DNA of 64,000 nt from Tetrahymena thermophila SB210. Lineage: Eukaryota > Ciliophora > Oligohymenophorea > Hymenostomatida > Tetrahymenidae. Below the pieces are notes generated by a model. It was not told the DNA's origin, ran no database searches, and saw only the letters and a list, made by a program, of their open reading frames with translations. This document shows, piece by piece, positions 1 to 11,594 of this stretch. The stretch lies in NCBI RefSeq assembly GCF_000189635.1, contig NW_002476250.1, forward strand, positions 124,001-188,000. Direction: 5' to 3'. Positions within the stretch are counted from its first letter, which is position 1. Each line of letters begins with the position of its first letter. The translations under genes and the position numbers were made by a program.

Positions 1-300
1 TTTAATTAAAATTAAATACAAATTAATACAATTTATCTATCTAATTTATAGATTATAAATAAGCAATAGCTAATATTGTTTTGTTTTGAATTGATTTAAT
101 ATTCATCACTTATTCAATTTAAAAATTGATTTTATAACATAAAATAAATTAAGCTGAATAAGCTTTACTGTTAAATATTAAATTTGAAATGTTGAAATGA
201 TGATGATGGTGAATTGATAGTTATTTTTAAAAAATTTAAGTTAAGTACTAAGATATATGACACGTAATACTTGAATAAATTAGTGTAAGAGTAAAGTATA
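1..300. other. 3' flank of the carboxykinase gene
   Basis: This AT-rich stretch lies beyond the TGA of the minus-strand carboxykinase gene and probably carries its 3' UTR. I see no coding signal in it. Confidence 0.5.
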
Positions 301-3000
301 TCAGAGAACGGGACCAGCATTAATGACTTCCTTAGTGGCCTTATCTTGATACTTCTTGAAGTTCTTTTGGAACATACCAGCGAGCTTTCTTAATTCAGCA
401 TCGTAAGCAGCCTTATCAGTCCAGGTATTCTTGGGCATTAAGATAGAAGAGTCAACACCAGTAATTTGCTTGGGAACCTTGAAGTTGAATAATTCTAAGT
501 TAGTGTATTCAGCCTTTTCTAATTCACCACTGTGGATGGCATCGATAATCTTTCTGGTAACCTTGAGACTCATTCTCTTACCAACACCGTACTTACCACC
601 AGACCAGCTTTTTTATTAAATTATTACATAAATAAATATTTGATTTTTATATTAAATCTTACCCAGTGTTAACAATCCAGACGTGAGTGTTGTGCTTTTG
701 AATCTTCTTGGCGAGCATATCAGCATAGAAAGTGGGGTGGAGGGGCAAGAAAGCTTCACCGAAGCAAGCGGAGAAGGTAGCTTGGGGTTCAACAATACCA
801 ACTTCAGTACCAGCAACCTTAGCAGTGTAACCAGAGATGAAGTGATACATAGCTTGTTCAGGGGTCAACTTAGCAACGGGAGGTAAAACACCGTAGGCAT
901 CACAAGTTAAGAAAATGATGTTGTTAGGATGGCCACCAACAGAGGGGAACTTAGCGTTGGGAATGTGTTCTAAGGGATAGCAAGCTCTAGTATTTTCGGT
1001 GATAGAGATATCAGTGTAGTTGACTTCTCTAGTACTCTTATCAAGGAATTTAACGTTTTCTAAGACAGCACCAAATCTGATAGCATCGAAGATTTCAGGT
1101 TCTTTTTCTCTGCTGAGATCAATAGCCTATTAATAAAGATTAAAGATAAATAAATTTTTTATTAATTTTTTTATTAAAATTGTTCTAGATATTAGTTATA
1201 TATATCTATTTATCTTTCTAATCTAAACTTTATCTGATTTGAATAAATTTTAAATCGTTAATGTTGGGGATTATTACTTACTAACTAAATAAATAACTAG
1301 CTAATTAATTATCAATCGATTTCTGATACTAATCCAGAAATCAAAAAAATTTTATTTTAATTTTCTATTTATTTTTTGCTAATTATTTCTAAATTTTAAG
1401 TGTTTGGTTTATTCTAAAGCTATCAATTTGTGTTTGGCTTTAATTTGCTTTTTTTTTAGTAAGTATATATTGAAAAAAGTTATTTGTAATTACCTTAGCG
1501 TAGCAACCACCTTCGATGTTGAAGACACCATCATCACTTTTATATAAAAAAATATATCAATAAGTTGCTTAGTCATCATTATATAATTATAGTCAGCAAT
1601 TATAATAGTAAAATTTAAGATTACCTCCAGCAGTGTTCATCATCACCCAATAATTTTCTGTTGGGATCAGCAGAAAGAGTGGTCTTACCAGTACCAGAAA
1701 GACCGAAGAAAAGAGTAATATCACCCTTAGCACCTTCAGTAGCAGAGGAGTGGAGAGAGAGAATACCCTTTTGAGGCATCTTGTAGTGCATAACACCGAA
1801 AACACCCTTTTTCATTTCACCAGCGTATTAAGTACCTAAGATAACGATTTCGTTACTCTTGAAGTTGACTTAAACGGTGGTTTCACTGGTAAGATCCTTA
1901 ATGGGGACGGGGGCCTTCATTTCACCAGCGTTGAAGATGTGGAAATCGATGTTCTTGTCATCGGAGAAGTCTCTAGCTAATTCTTCAGCGGTAGGTCTAA
2001 TTAACATATTCTTCATGAAAAGAGCGTGGTAAGATCTACTGCAGACAACTCTAACTTTTAATCTGTACTTAGGATCCCAACCAGCATAACCATCGATAAT
2101 GTAAACCTATTTATTAGAATTATGAAAGTGTTCAATAGAAGATCTCCAAGTTAAAATGCTTTCAAGAGAAGCAATCTTGAACAAATAAATAAAATAATTA
2201 CTCTCTTCTTTTGGTTGAGGTACTTGAGGGTCAAATCTCTGCAGAATTAGTGAGATTCTTCACAAACAGGGATGTTGACATCACCCCACCAGATGGTGTC
2301 CTTTGAGGCTTCGTTGAGGACGATTCTCTTCTCCTTGGGGGTACGACTATATATTGATAAAAAGAAAATATTAGATTGATTTTTAAAATTTTTGGAACAC
2401 AACTAAGAATATTTTTTTCATATCCAAAATGGAATGTTCCTAATATCAAAAATAAAATGAAGGTTACCCAGTTCTTTGACCAGAGTAGGCGACGAGAGCA
2501 CCAGTGGAACCTAATTTATGATTGGAAAATGTATTATAAATATGTTTATGAACATAATGTCAATTAATTTAAGAGAATCAGCATTTTTTGTATCTATTGA
2601 AAGGAATTAGAACAAGTATGTTCTTTAGATAAGCAATATGGTGATATCTCCTAAATGAATTTTTTAAATTGTGAGCGTACTGATTTGGTTGGTGGCAGTC
2701 CAGGGATCAGAGGGAGGAATGCAAGAAGTGGCAATTTCGTATAATTAGGCAACACTATTATTAGTAAAAAGTAGGATGAGAATTAAGCATTTTTAAATGT
2801 AGAGATTAATTTATGAAACTTAACGTTGTCATTATGGCAAAAAGTTTGAACAAAAAAGACGAAGCAAGGGTAAATGTAAATTTTAAGTACCTGGGGTTGT
2901 AGAGGATGTTCTTATTGACGATACCGAATCTATCAAGACCGTAGTATTTACCAGTACCTTGAAGAGTAGCACCGTTGAACTTAAGAAGTTTGCTAAGCAT
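301..3000 (-). CDS. PCK1: Phosphoenolpyruvate carboxykinase (ATP), 8 exons
   Basis: This enzyme converts oxaloacetate and ATP to phosphoenolpyruvate and CO2, the committed step of gluconeogenesis. Exons on the minus strand are 3000-2891, 2754-2681, 2510-2468, 2346-2202, 2106-1625, 1536-1494, 1126-663 and 607-301. They total 1668 nt, giving 555 residues plus TGA, close to the usual 530-550 of the ATP-dependent family. Visible motifs are [14 protein letters not shown] near residue 126, the P-loop [11 protein letters not shown] near 259 and the metal-site GDDEHCW near 278; [15 protein letters not shown] follows further on. Introns are GT...AG, and the one at 2201-2107 is placed because it joins LNQKKR directly to VYIIDG as in homologues. 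No obvious mitochondrial presequence is seen, so the protein is probably cytosolic. Codons are strongly biased (GGT, AAG, AGA, ATC), as expected for an abundant enzyme. Identification is firm. Confidence 0.96.
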
Positions 3001-3130
3001 TTTTAGAATTTGTCTAAGATTTTATTTTTTTATTAAATTTTTTATTTATTTAATTATCTAATGATCTTTGTTTTTAAGCCATAGCACTAGGGAGATAGAT
3101 CTATGTTTGCTTAATTTAAAAAACCTGTTT

Positions 3131-3161
3131 AAATAATCTGTCATTTGTGCACAGATTATTT
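3131..3161. promoter_or_regulatory. Perfect 11-bp inverted repeat upstream of PCK1
   Basis: AAATAATCTGT at 3131-3141 is mirrored by ACAGATTATTT at 3151-3161 across a 9-nt loop. It lies about 130 bp upstream of the PCK1 ATG. A dyad of this size could bind a dimeric regulator or form a hairpin; either role is inference. Confidence 0.3.
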
Positions 3162-4988
3162 ACTTTATGACGAAAGCTTATCAGCAAGTTTTACCAATAA
3201 AAACTAGCAAAATCCCCCCACCTTGCAGCTTTAAACCTAGGTAACTCTGTTATACATTACAATGCAATAGTGCTAGAATAGTTAAAAAAAGAAAATTTTA
3301 TATTTCTTACCTTATATGAATGAAATTCTCATACTAAATATTTGTGTCAGAAATAATGCATCAATTAAAATACTTAATCTATCATTAATTGATAAAGAGT
3401 GAATATTTGATAACAATAATCAAATTGGTAAAAAGGTAATTGATATCTATTTATTTATTTTTTATATTTATTTTGAAGTTAATCTCTTGATTAAAAGTAC
3501 GTCAGTATTGAAAAATTCCGCATTAATAATATTGTCAAGCATACCCATTTTTGAAATTTCTTATACACTTTAACATGAAAGATATATAGAATCATACTAT
3601 TTAATGTGTACGCTTTAAAATTCACAAATATCAAAGCTAAAATAAATAAGGTAAAGCATATCTTTATTTTAGCGATTACAATTTATAGATAAAAAAAGAC
3701 AAATACTTTCAATAGTATCTCACAATTCTATCTATTTTAAAACTCAATTTCCAATCTTATAATTTTAATATATTAAAATATGTATTTTTTTCCTATATTT
3801 TGCTAGCTATTGACGAAGTTATCTTTGAATTTTCAAACCAATTATTCTATAAAAAAGATAGTGAATAAAATATTAATTTAAGTGAAATTAGGAAATTAAT
3901 TCTATCAGCAGCTCTTTATATATTTGGATATAACAAATATATCCTCAAGGAATGAATAATACTCATATATTTTTAAAAGATAAATAAAAATTGTTTTTTT
4001 CAAAAGAGAATAAATAAAATAAAGATAATCAAAATTAGGATATCAAAGTATTAGCTAATATCTCAATTTTATACGTATTTATTCCATTAATGTGAATTAA
4101 ATTAGAAATAATGCTAAAAGAATGATTCACATGCATTAAATAGATATTTAAATTGAAATGAAATAGAATCAAGAAGATGATAAAATATTTCTATACAGAA
4201 TTCTTTTAAAATTGTTCATTTGGTATTACTATTTTATATTTATCAGAAAGTAAGTTAATAATGCAACGTGCTTTTAATCAAAATAAATAAACAAATCTAT
4301 TTTACCTCTTAAAAAATTTAGATTGCAAATATTCATACATTAACAAATAAAATTCATTTAATGAAATTAAATTATTTTATTCCATTTGTGCTTGGTTATT
4401 TTAAAAGATTTTTCAATAAATTTTACTATTTTAAATTTTAATTCCAACAATTTCAACAATTTTGATGCTATTTATAAATTCCATTTTTAATGATTGCCCC
4501 ATTTTATACCAGTAAAAATAAATAAATAAAATAAAAATTCAAAATAAAAGATACTAAGTTAAGAATAAATAAATCTTTTATAATTACCCACTTTTATATT
4601 TTTTATAATAATAGTTTTCTTTAATCTTTTAACATAACTAAGGATTTTCTTTTAATTTTTAAAATTACTAAAATGCACACTCGCTCTCATCAACTTTACA
4701 CAAATATAATTATTATATTTATTTGAATTTAAATTATTTTAATTTTTAAATAAAAATATACTGAAATATTGAAAAATTAAATGGGTTTCTTTACATTCAT
4801 TTCTATAATTTTAATGATTTATTGTAAATAAATATAAATATTTTTTCTAAATCTTTTGCATTTTTTTAAGCTTGCATTTAAACTAAGCATACAAATTTTA
4901 TTAAAAATAAATATGTACTTTAATCCTTATTAATAAACTTTTAAAGTGTAAATTTAAAATTTAATTAATTAATTATTATTATATGTAA

Positions 4989-5135
4989 TCATGAGAAAAT
5001 TAGTAATTTATTTTTTGAGGCTGCTATTTGAATTGTTTCTATTTCTTATTTCAGTTCTGGCTATTTCTCTTCTATTTGTTCAGCATTTACTTCATTATTT
5101 TCTTTTACGGTTTTTTAGGGTATAATTTTAGGTTG
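4989..5135 (-). pseudogene. Orphan coding-like segment, possibly a relic exon
   Basis: Read on the minus strand with TAA/TAG as Gln, this segment gives a charged E/K/Q-rich peptide containing KENNEVNAEQIEEKQPEL and ending in TGA at 4991-4989. It has a possible acceptor (AAG) just upstream but no in-frame ATG. It cannot be joined in phase to the last exon of the neighbouring LRR gene, which has its own stop at 5428. It may be a leftover exon, an exon of an unseen gene, or chance. Confidence 0.3.
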
Positions 5136-5427
5136 ATTTGAACCTTATGGCAATATATAAAAGGAAATTTTATATTTTGTATTGATATTTTTAAAATATC
5201 AAAATATCTTTTTAATTTAAAAAAAAAAATGAAAATCTAAATAAAATTAAATCAAAGATGTATATAAATGTAAATTAATTAATTATAGCTTACAAATGAA
5301 ATAAAATATATAAAATTAACTTATTATATTAAAATATATAAACATATTTCTATTTTTAGTTTGTAGATTTGTTAATTTATTTTTTTGAGATAATTTAACT
5401 TATTTTTTCTTAGAATTTACTATTTTA

Positions 5428-7564
5428 TCATTTAAAAAAAACAAACTTTACGAGTCTCTTCAACTTTAAATATTTTCTTTTTATGTTTTGAATTTCTCCC
5501 CTTATTAAAAAAAATATAAAAAAACTTCTAATTAAATTTAATAAAATATTTATTTACTATGCCAATATAATTAAACTAAGAAGATGAGGTAAATGGGAAG
5601 TAGCTTTATAAAGTCCATTTTCAACAAAATCTCCAATATCACAATACCTTTATTTATTTTTATTTTATTAAAGGGAAAAAATGTATTTATTGAAAATAAA
5701 TACTTCATTGATATAAATAATTCTTTGAGGTTTTTGCATTTTGAGATCTCCTAACTCAGTTTAAGGGCACCTTGTTTTTTAATTGAGCTAAAACTTTTAA
5801 TTTAGAAATTTTAACTAAAAATTAATTTTATTAATCTAAAAAATAAAACTTTGATTAAATGTAGAGTGTTTTAAGATTTTAACAACTAGAAATTCCTTCA
5901 GATATTTTAATTACTCCATTGACATCAATTTAGAGTTTACTTTTAATAAATAAGTTTGGTGAATCTAATTTTAATTTTGTAAAATACCTCATAAACATTT
6001 TTAATGCAGAGAGATTATGGTAATTTTTTAAATTATCATGCATCAACTTTAAAAATTTCTGATCTACCTACTTTTCACTAAATTTAATTAGCTAAAAATT
6101 TACATTTTTACAATATTTACATATGTTGCATGGTAAGAGATGTTAAGTATTTATAAGCTTATACTGGTAAATTTTGTAATCCTATTTATCCATTTAAACT
6201 AATTTTGAGATAATATTATTAAGTATTAATATTACACAATATTAAAATTTTATACGATATCGATATCTCTAAGCTTTCAAATGTGCTTATTTCGTTCAAT
6301 CCTAGACATAAATACTACAGACCTATATCTCCAACATTTGTATATCTGAATTAAACATTAATTAAAATACAATGAATATAAAAAAAATAATCAACTCAAG
6401 CTAAAGATTTAATTTTTTTAGTTTCCTGCATTTAGAAATTTATTTTGCAAAATTTGCAATTCCTTCATCCCCAAATTAATTTTCTCTATTGATAGGAATA
6501 TGATTAAGTAATCTTCAAAGTTTAAATTAATATACTTAAAAGATAAGTAAAGCTATTCAAGTTCCAAACATTTGCTAATCTACTCAGTTAAAATTACTAA
6601 ACCTTCAATGTTTAATTAGTTAGAGCTAAGATTTATTTAGAAATATTTTTAATAAGTTTGGTTCTAATTTTAACTACCTAAAACTGAAGGTTAAGCTGTT
6701 TAATTCACTGAAACTTCTAACCATTACTCCCATATGCTCAATTGTTTCATTATCTATTTGATTACCTCTAGAAAATACATGTTATTTTTGCAGAAAATTA
6801 AATTTTATAAATCAAAAAAATAAATTGAAATAAAATAATAAAATATAAAAAGGAAAAAACAAACATTTTTTACCCAATATTAATATCTAAATTATTAATG
6901 AATTGAAACTTTTTCAATGTTTAACACAGCAATTTTATTCCTTCTTACTAAACTTCTGTGTAGCTAAAAAAATAAAAAAATTTTATTTTTTGTTAATTTA
7001 TCAATAATTTACTTTAAATTAAGAGAAATCTGTTAAAGCTGAAGACAGTTTTTTATTCCTTAGCAAAAAATTGAAAGTCCTTAATCTTTGATCTTAAATG
7101 TACTTAAAATATTTTAATTTTTTATAAATTTAAATGGTTTTATAAGCTGACTACCTGAGATCGAAGTTAAAAGAAATAAGATTTTCTACATTTACCATTT
7201 TATTAAAAATACTAAATAAATAGTAAAGACTCACTTCATTTATTTAATTGAATCTAATTTTATTTTAATCTTAATTTTTAGAATTTTAAAATAACTTTGA
7301 AAATACTTAAAGCTTATGTGCAAAATATTCGGGTTTCTTTAGACGAACTTGCTGATTTCTTCTATTTCTGGTTATTCTATTATTTATTATCTTTTTTTTT
7401 GCGATAAAATTATTTTAAATAAACTTTAATCGTGATTAAATTTAAATTTTAAGAAGATACTTGCATTAGCTTAGATCAAAATTAACTGTTGAGAGGTTTG
7501 AAATTTCCAAATTATTTAACTTTTGATAATAAATAAAATAAATTTATATGAAATCTGAAATCAT
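5428..7564 (-). CDS. Leucine-rich repeat protein, about 15 exons
   Basis: This is a ciliate LRR protein of roughly 430 residues. Almost every exon encodes one repeat of about 28 residues of the type D.G...L...I..C..L..L.L..N. Clear examples are IKDQGLSIFCQGIKNCLQL near 7040, GDEGIANFAKQISKCRKL near 6440, VNGVIKISEGISSCQNL near 5900 and KKQGALKLSQEISKCKNL near 5750. Introns are about 34-80 nt and fall after the second base of the codon at the same point in each repeat. When spliced this way no TGA or frameshift remains, so the gene looks intact. The last exon gives KLKRLVKF then TGA at 5430-5428. The N-terminus is uncertain: I take the in-frame ATG at 7564, but the frame stays open further upstream. 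Such proteins serve as protein-binding scaffolds; the partner is unknown. Confidence 0.6.
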
Positions 7565-10500
7565 TAAAATACTTTTGAGATGCTCCTGATTATCATTATA
7601 TAAAATAGTTTTATTTTGTTTTTTTTTATCTTTTTGTATATTTTTTTTTTATTAAACTTTGAAAATTAAATAGAATTTTTACTTTTATAAGAATTTGAGA
7701 TATTAAAATAGATTTTATCTGATTCATTAAACTAATTAATTTTTTAATGAAGAATAGAGAAAGTTTATCTATGTTTTTATCATTTAATATTAAAAGATGA
7801 ATTTGAATTCTAGTATGCTAAAAAAAAATCAAAACATATTTCCTTCACATGTTATTATTAAATTTGATTAATTTTAGTTTAAAAGTTATAAAATAAATTT
7901 AAAAATTATTCATAATATCAGATGAAAACTTAGTGAGTTTATAAAGATCTTTTATTTTTTTGAAAATAAAAACTATTTTAATTTTTATAAAATTCTTACT
8001 TTTTATCTTTAAATATTATCAAATAAATTTGAATTAATTTTATGATAATTTTTATGTTTTATATAAAAAATGAGGATATAAATTTTTAGTTAAAATATAT
8101 TTAAGCTTATTTAATTTTATTGTTTCATATTTGTAATTGATTTTGTTATTAACTAATTTTTATAAAATTTATGAATTAACTAAAAAATTGTATTTATGAC
8201 TTAGTGAGATAAATTTATTTTTGATGTTTTTTTCTTTTAAATTTTGAATAAAAAAAATAAAACTCAGCTATAACATTTATCAAAAAAAAAAGTTAATTTT
8301 ATATTTTTAATAGTTAAATTATTAATTTTAATAACAATTTAGATTTAATGACTAGTGATTGATCTAAAATTAACTTCATAAAAAGTTACTATTATTTTTT
8401 TTTGAAATATAAAATTGTTATTTATTTGAGTTTAATTTTACTGTACGAAAACAGAATAACTCATTTTAGTAGAAATAAAAATTTTCATTATTAATTAATT
8501 AATAAAGAATTTTTTGATCTAAAGTAGGATCTGATGAATTTCAAGAAATAAAAATTTAATTTGATTCTAGCTTTCCTTAAATTTACTTTAATTAAAATAA
8601 TAAATTGATAGGAATTTTTGTTTAATAATTTAGGTGATATCAGTAAGATATAAAAAAATAAGATATCACGAGTATTTTAATTTAATATTTAATTGTGAGA
8701 CACACGTTTACTAAGCACAAAAATAAATATATATTTATATAGCGGATATCAAAGTGGGAAAAGGAGATATAATAGAGCTAAAATACCAAATATAAAGTAC
8801 AATTTCAAAATATTTATAAGTATCTTATGGAGCAATGAATGATATTAGCTACATAGTAAATGAAGTTTAAATCGCATTTTTGGTGTTTGCAGAGTGGTAT
8901 ATGAAAGCAATTCTTGTATGTAGAATCATAATGGAGTATGTAGAATTTATAATTAATTCTAGTAGAAGGCTCTAATTTCTCCTTTCATTAAGATTTGCTT
9001 TTCTTTCAATTTTTTTCTCTTAAGATAGCGGGGGAAATTAGCGTTTATTAAATTTTGGTGTTTTAACACAATAAAAAATAAATATAATATTAGTAGTAAA
9101 TGGATTTTAAGTATTATACTTTTGTTTTTACCCTAATCCTTGTAGATACCGCTAAAATTGTTTTTATTATAGCCTTTGGAGTTTTGTATTTTTTTAACTG
9201 CTAAATATTTATCATAGTTTATTTTTGATTTACTCTTTTTTACAAAAAAATTTTTAAAAATAAATGATATTCTTTCATAAATGTCAAATTGCTATAATTT
9301 AAAAAGCTGTCAATCGAATTAAAGAGAAGCAAGATAGCAGTTTAGAGTGAGCTTAAAATGGATTTGATACGTTTTATATGAATAAAAATACAATTTATGT
9401 TGCTTTTATTAGAAGTGATATCAATTTTTTTACTGAAATTTTTATTTTTAGGCATTTTATTTAGGAGGATATAAAGATTATGTAAAATTCTATCTAAATT
9501 TAATGACTTAGGCGATGATTAAAGTAGAGGAAATTATCAGGTGAAAAAAGATTAACAAAATTAGTGATATGAAATAAGAGAAATAGCAAATAAATAATAT
9601 ATAATAATAAATGAATAAGAAGTTGAGTGCTTAGCTATTAATAAAAAAGTGGGTAGGAGCTAAGTAGGAGGAAGAAAGGAAGGAAGTAAAAAAGATAGAA
9701 GATTTGGGGAAAATTAAATTAAATAATTTATTTATTTAAAATGAATGAAATTAAATAAATAAATAAAAATATAACTCAAGTAGGACCTACCTACTTATCT
9801 AATTATTTATCAATTTTATAATTTCTCCTTTTAATTTTATATGAAAATAGATAAAACAAACAAGCAATTTTTTAAATTTTGAATTTGAACTTAAGTTTTT
9901 TATGGCTGAAATAGCAACTCGCCATTTATTTTTATTTTCATTTATGTCTCTTGTAAGGCATGATTTGAGAAATAAAGGCAGTATATTTTATAATTAATGG
10001 AATTATAAAGAGTGATTAAGCTTGTTCGCTCGCTTGTCTTTCAAGTGAAGAGCAAAGTAGAAATTAGTGATTGAAGAGCAGAAATAAAATTTCTATTTAA
10101 GAATTAAAGTGAAAAAATAAACACTTTTAAATTTGGGTCATTGAAAAATCAATAAGATCCAGCAAATCTTAAATCAAAATTCTAAATTTGTATTAAGTTA
10201 ATTTAAATTATTATAAGACTTTCTTCACTGAACATCTTTTTTTTTAAATTTTTAAAGTTTTGCTATTATAAATTTTTGTAAGTACTTATTATCAGTTATG
10301 ACTTTTAAAAAATATCAAGGGAAAGTTAAGAAAAATATTCTGTTTTATCCTAAGTGTATTGCGATTAATGAGAATCAAAGAAGTCGCAATTAGAATATTT
10401 ACCAGTTTGAAATTAAAATACTTGCATTTACTGTATATTTGTATCAAATAAAAGCTAAAAAAACATAGTTGCATGTTACTAATTCAACAAATTATGAATT

Positions 10501-11594
10501 TTAGATAGAGCTAATAATCATTCAAATATTTGAAATATTTTTGTTATTTTCTGTGTATTTTTTCCTCTTTATTATTTTCTGAAAATAGAAGTAAGAAAGG
10601 TAAGCTGAGGCGTATAGTAAAGTATTTACAAAAGAATTGTTAGCTTATTGAAAAAGAAAATTGTTATTGAGAATTAATATATATTTTTTATTAATGCATC
10701 GGATGAGGTGGGGAGTTAGATAAAAAATAGAATCTATTTTTTTTGATTTGTTTCAAAGAGAAGAGAGTTATAAAACAAGCTTTATTTGCTATATAAAATC
10801 AAAGAGGTAGACTTAATGCTCATACAAATTATTAAAGAACGAACATATGGAAAAATATTACAGACATTTAGCAGTGCTAAATATTGATTTATTAGATTTG
10901 TTGCTGATAAGAAGAATTTAATAATAATAAATAAATCACAGCTCTCCTTAAGAAAATAAAATAAGGAATAATTTATTTGCTAACTAGCTAACTAACAAAC
11001 TATCAATCTATTTATTTATTTTTATATTAACTGGTTGACTGATTGATGATCAATTTATGAAGGATAGGAAAGTAGGAAAAACAAAAATAATACGACAAAG
11101 GAGGAGTATCTTAATAATAGATACTTAAAAATATTAAACCACATATTTATTAGATGAGGAAAAATCAAAAAAATAAATAATTAAATAAATAAAATAACAA
11201 ATCTCTAATACCTTCGTTCTGCTTGCTTGCTACTCTTCATTTAGAATACTTAATTGTATTTTACCTTTTAATATTAATTTAACTATGTTAGACTGATAGG
11301 ATTTATTGATATATAGATGTAATGAAAGAAGGATAGGTAGGAAGAGGGGAAATAAAAAAGAAAGAAAAATTGAAAGAATCCAACAAAAAATAAAAAAATT
11401 TCCACATATTTAAAAAATATAGTAAGAAAGAAAAAAAAAATCAATATTAGTATATATCTTTAAAAAAATAGAGCAATAAAACAAAGAAAAACACAAAATA
11501 AATAACAAAAAAAAAGAAAACATAATAGTGCCTTTTTGGCAATAGAAAAGAGAAAGGAAATCAAAAAAAATATATTTTGCATCAATACCAAAAA
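7565..11594. other. Gene-poor AT-rich interval of about 4 kb
   Basis: No gene could be supported here on either strand. There are long A and T tracts, a purine-rich patch around 9640-9710 and short TAAA/TTTA repeats. A 171-codon frame at 8835-9350 is open only in the ciliate code and lacks protein-like composition. The last 400 bp before 11595 are A-rich and probably form the promoter and 5' UTR of the next gene. Confidence 0.5.

Larger units (their letters stand above)
3001..5427. other. Intergenic, upstream of PCK1
   Basis: This interval separates the start of PCK1 from the end of the LRR gene; both lie on the minus strand. It contains a perfect hairpin at 3131-3161, a C-rich patch near 3214-3225 that stands out from the A/T background, and a coding-like orphan segment at 4989-5135. 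The rest shows no convincing reading frame. Confidence 0.6.

Noticed and set aside
2107-2200. Alternative reading of the carboxykinase with retained sequence before YIIDG
   Set aside because: Retention adds about 30 unrelated residues; removal as a 95-nt GT...AG intron restores the conserved spacing.
5106-5124. GGTTCAAATC on the minus strand, resembling a tRNA T-loop
   Set aside because: No acceptor stem, anticodon arm or D-arm surrounds it, and it lies in a coding-like segment.
8835-9350. 171-codon plus-strand frame open in the ciliate code
   Set aside because: With TGA as the only stop in A/T-rich DNA such a frame is expected by chance. Its composition is Phe/Leu/Ile-rich without motifs.
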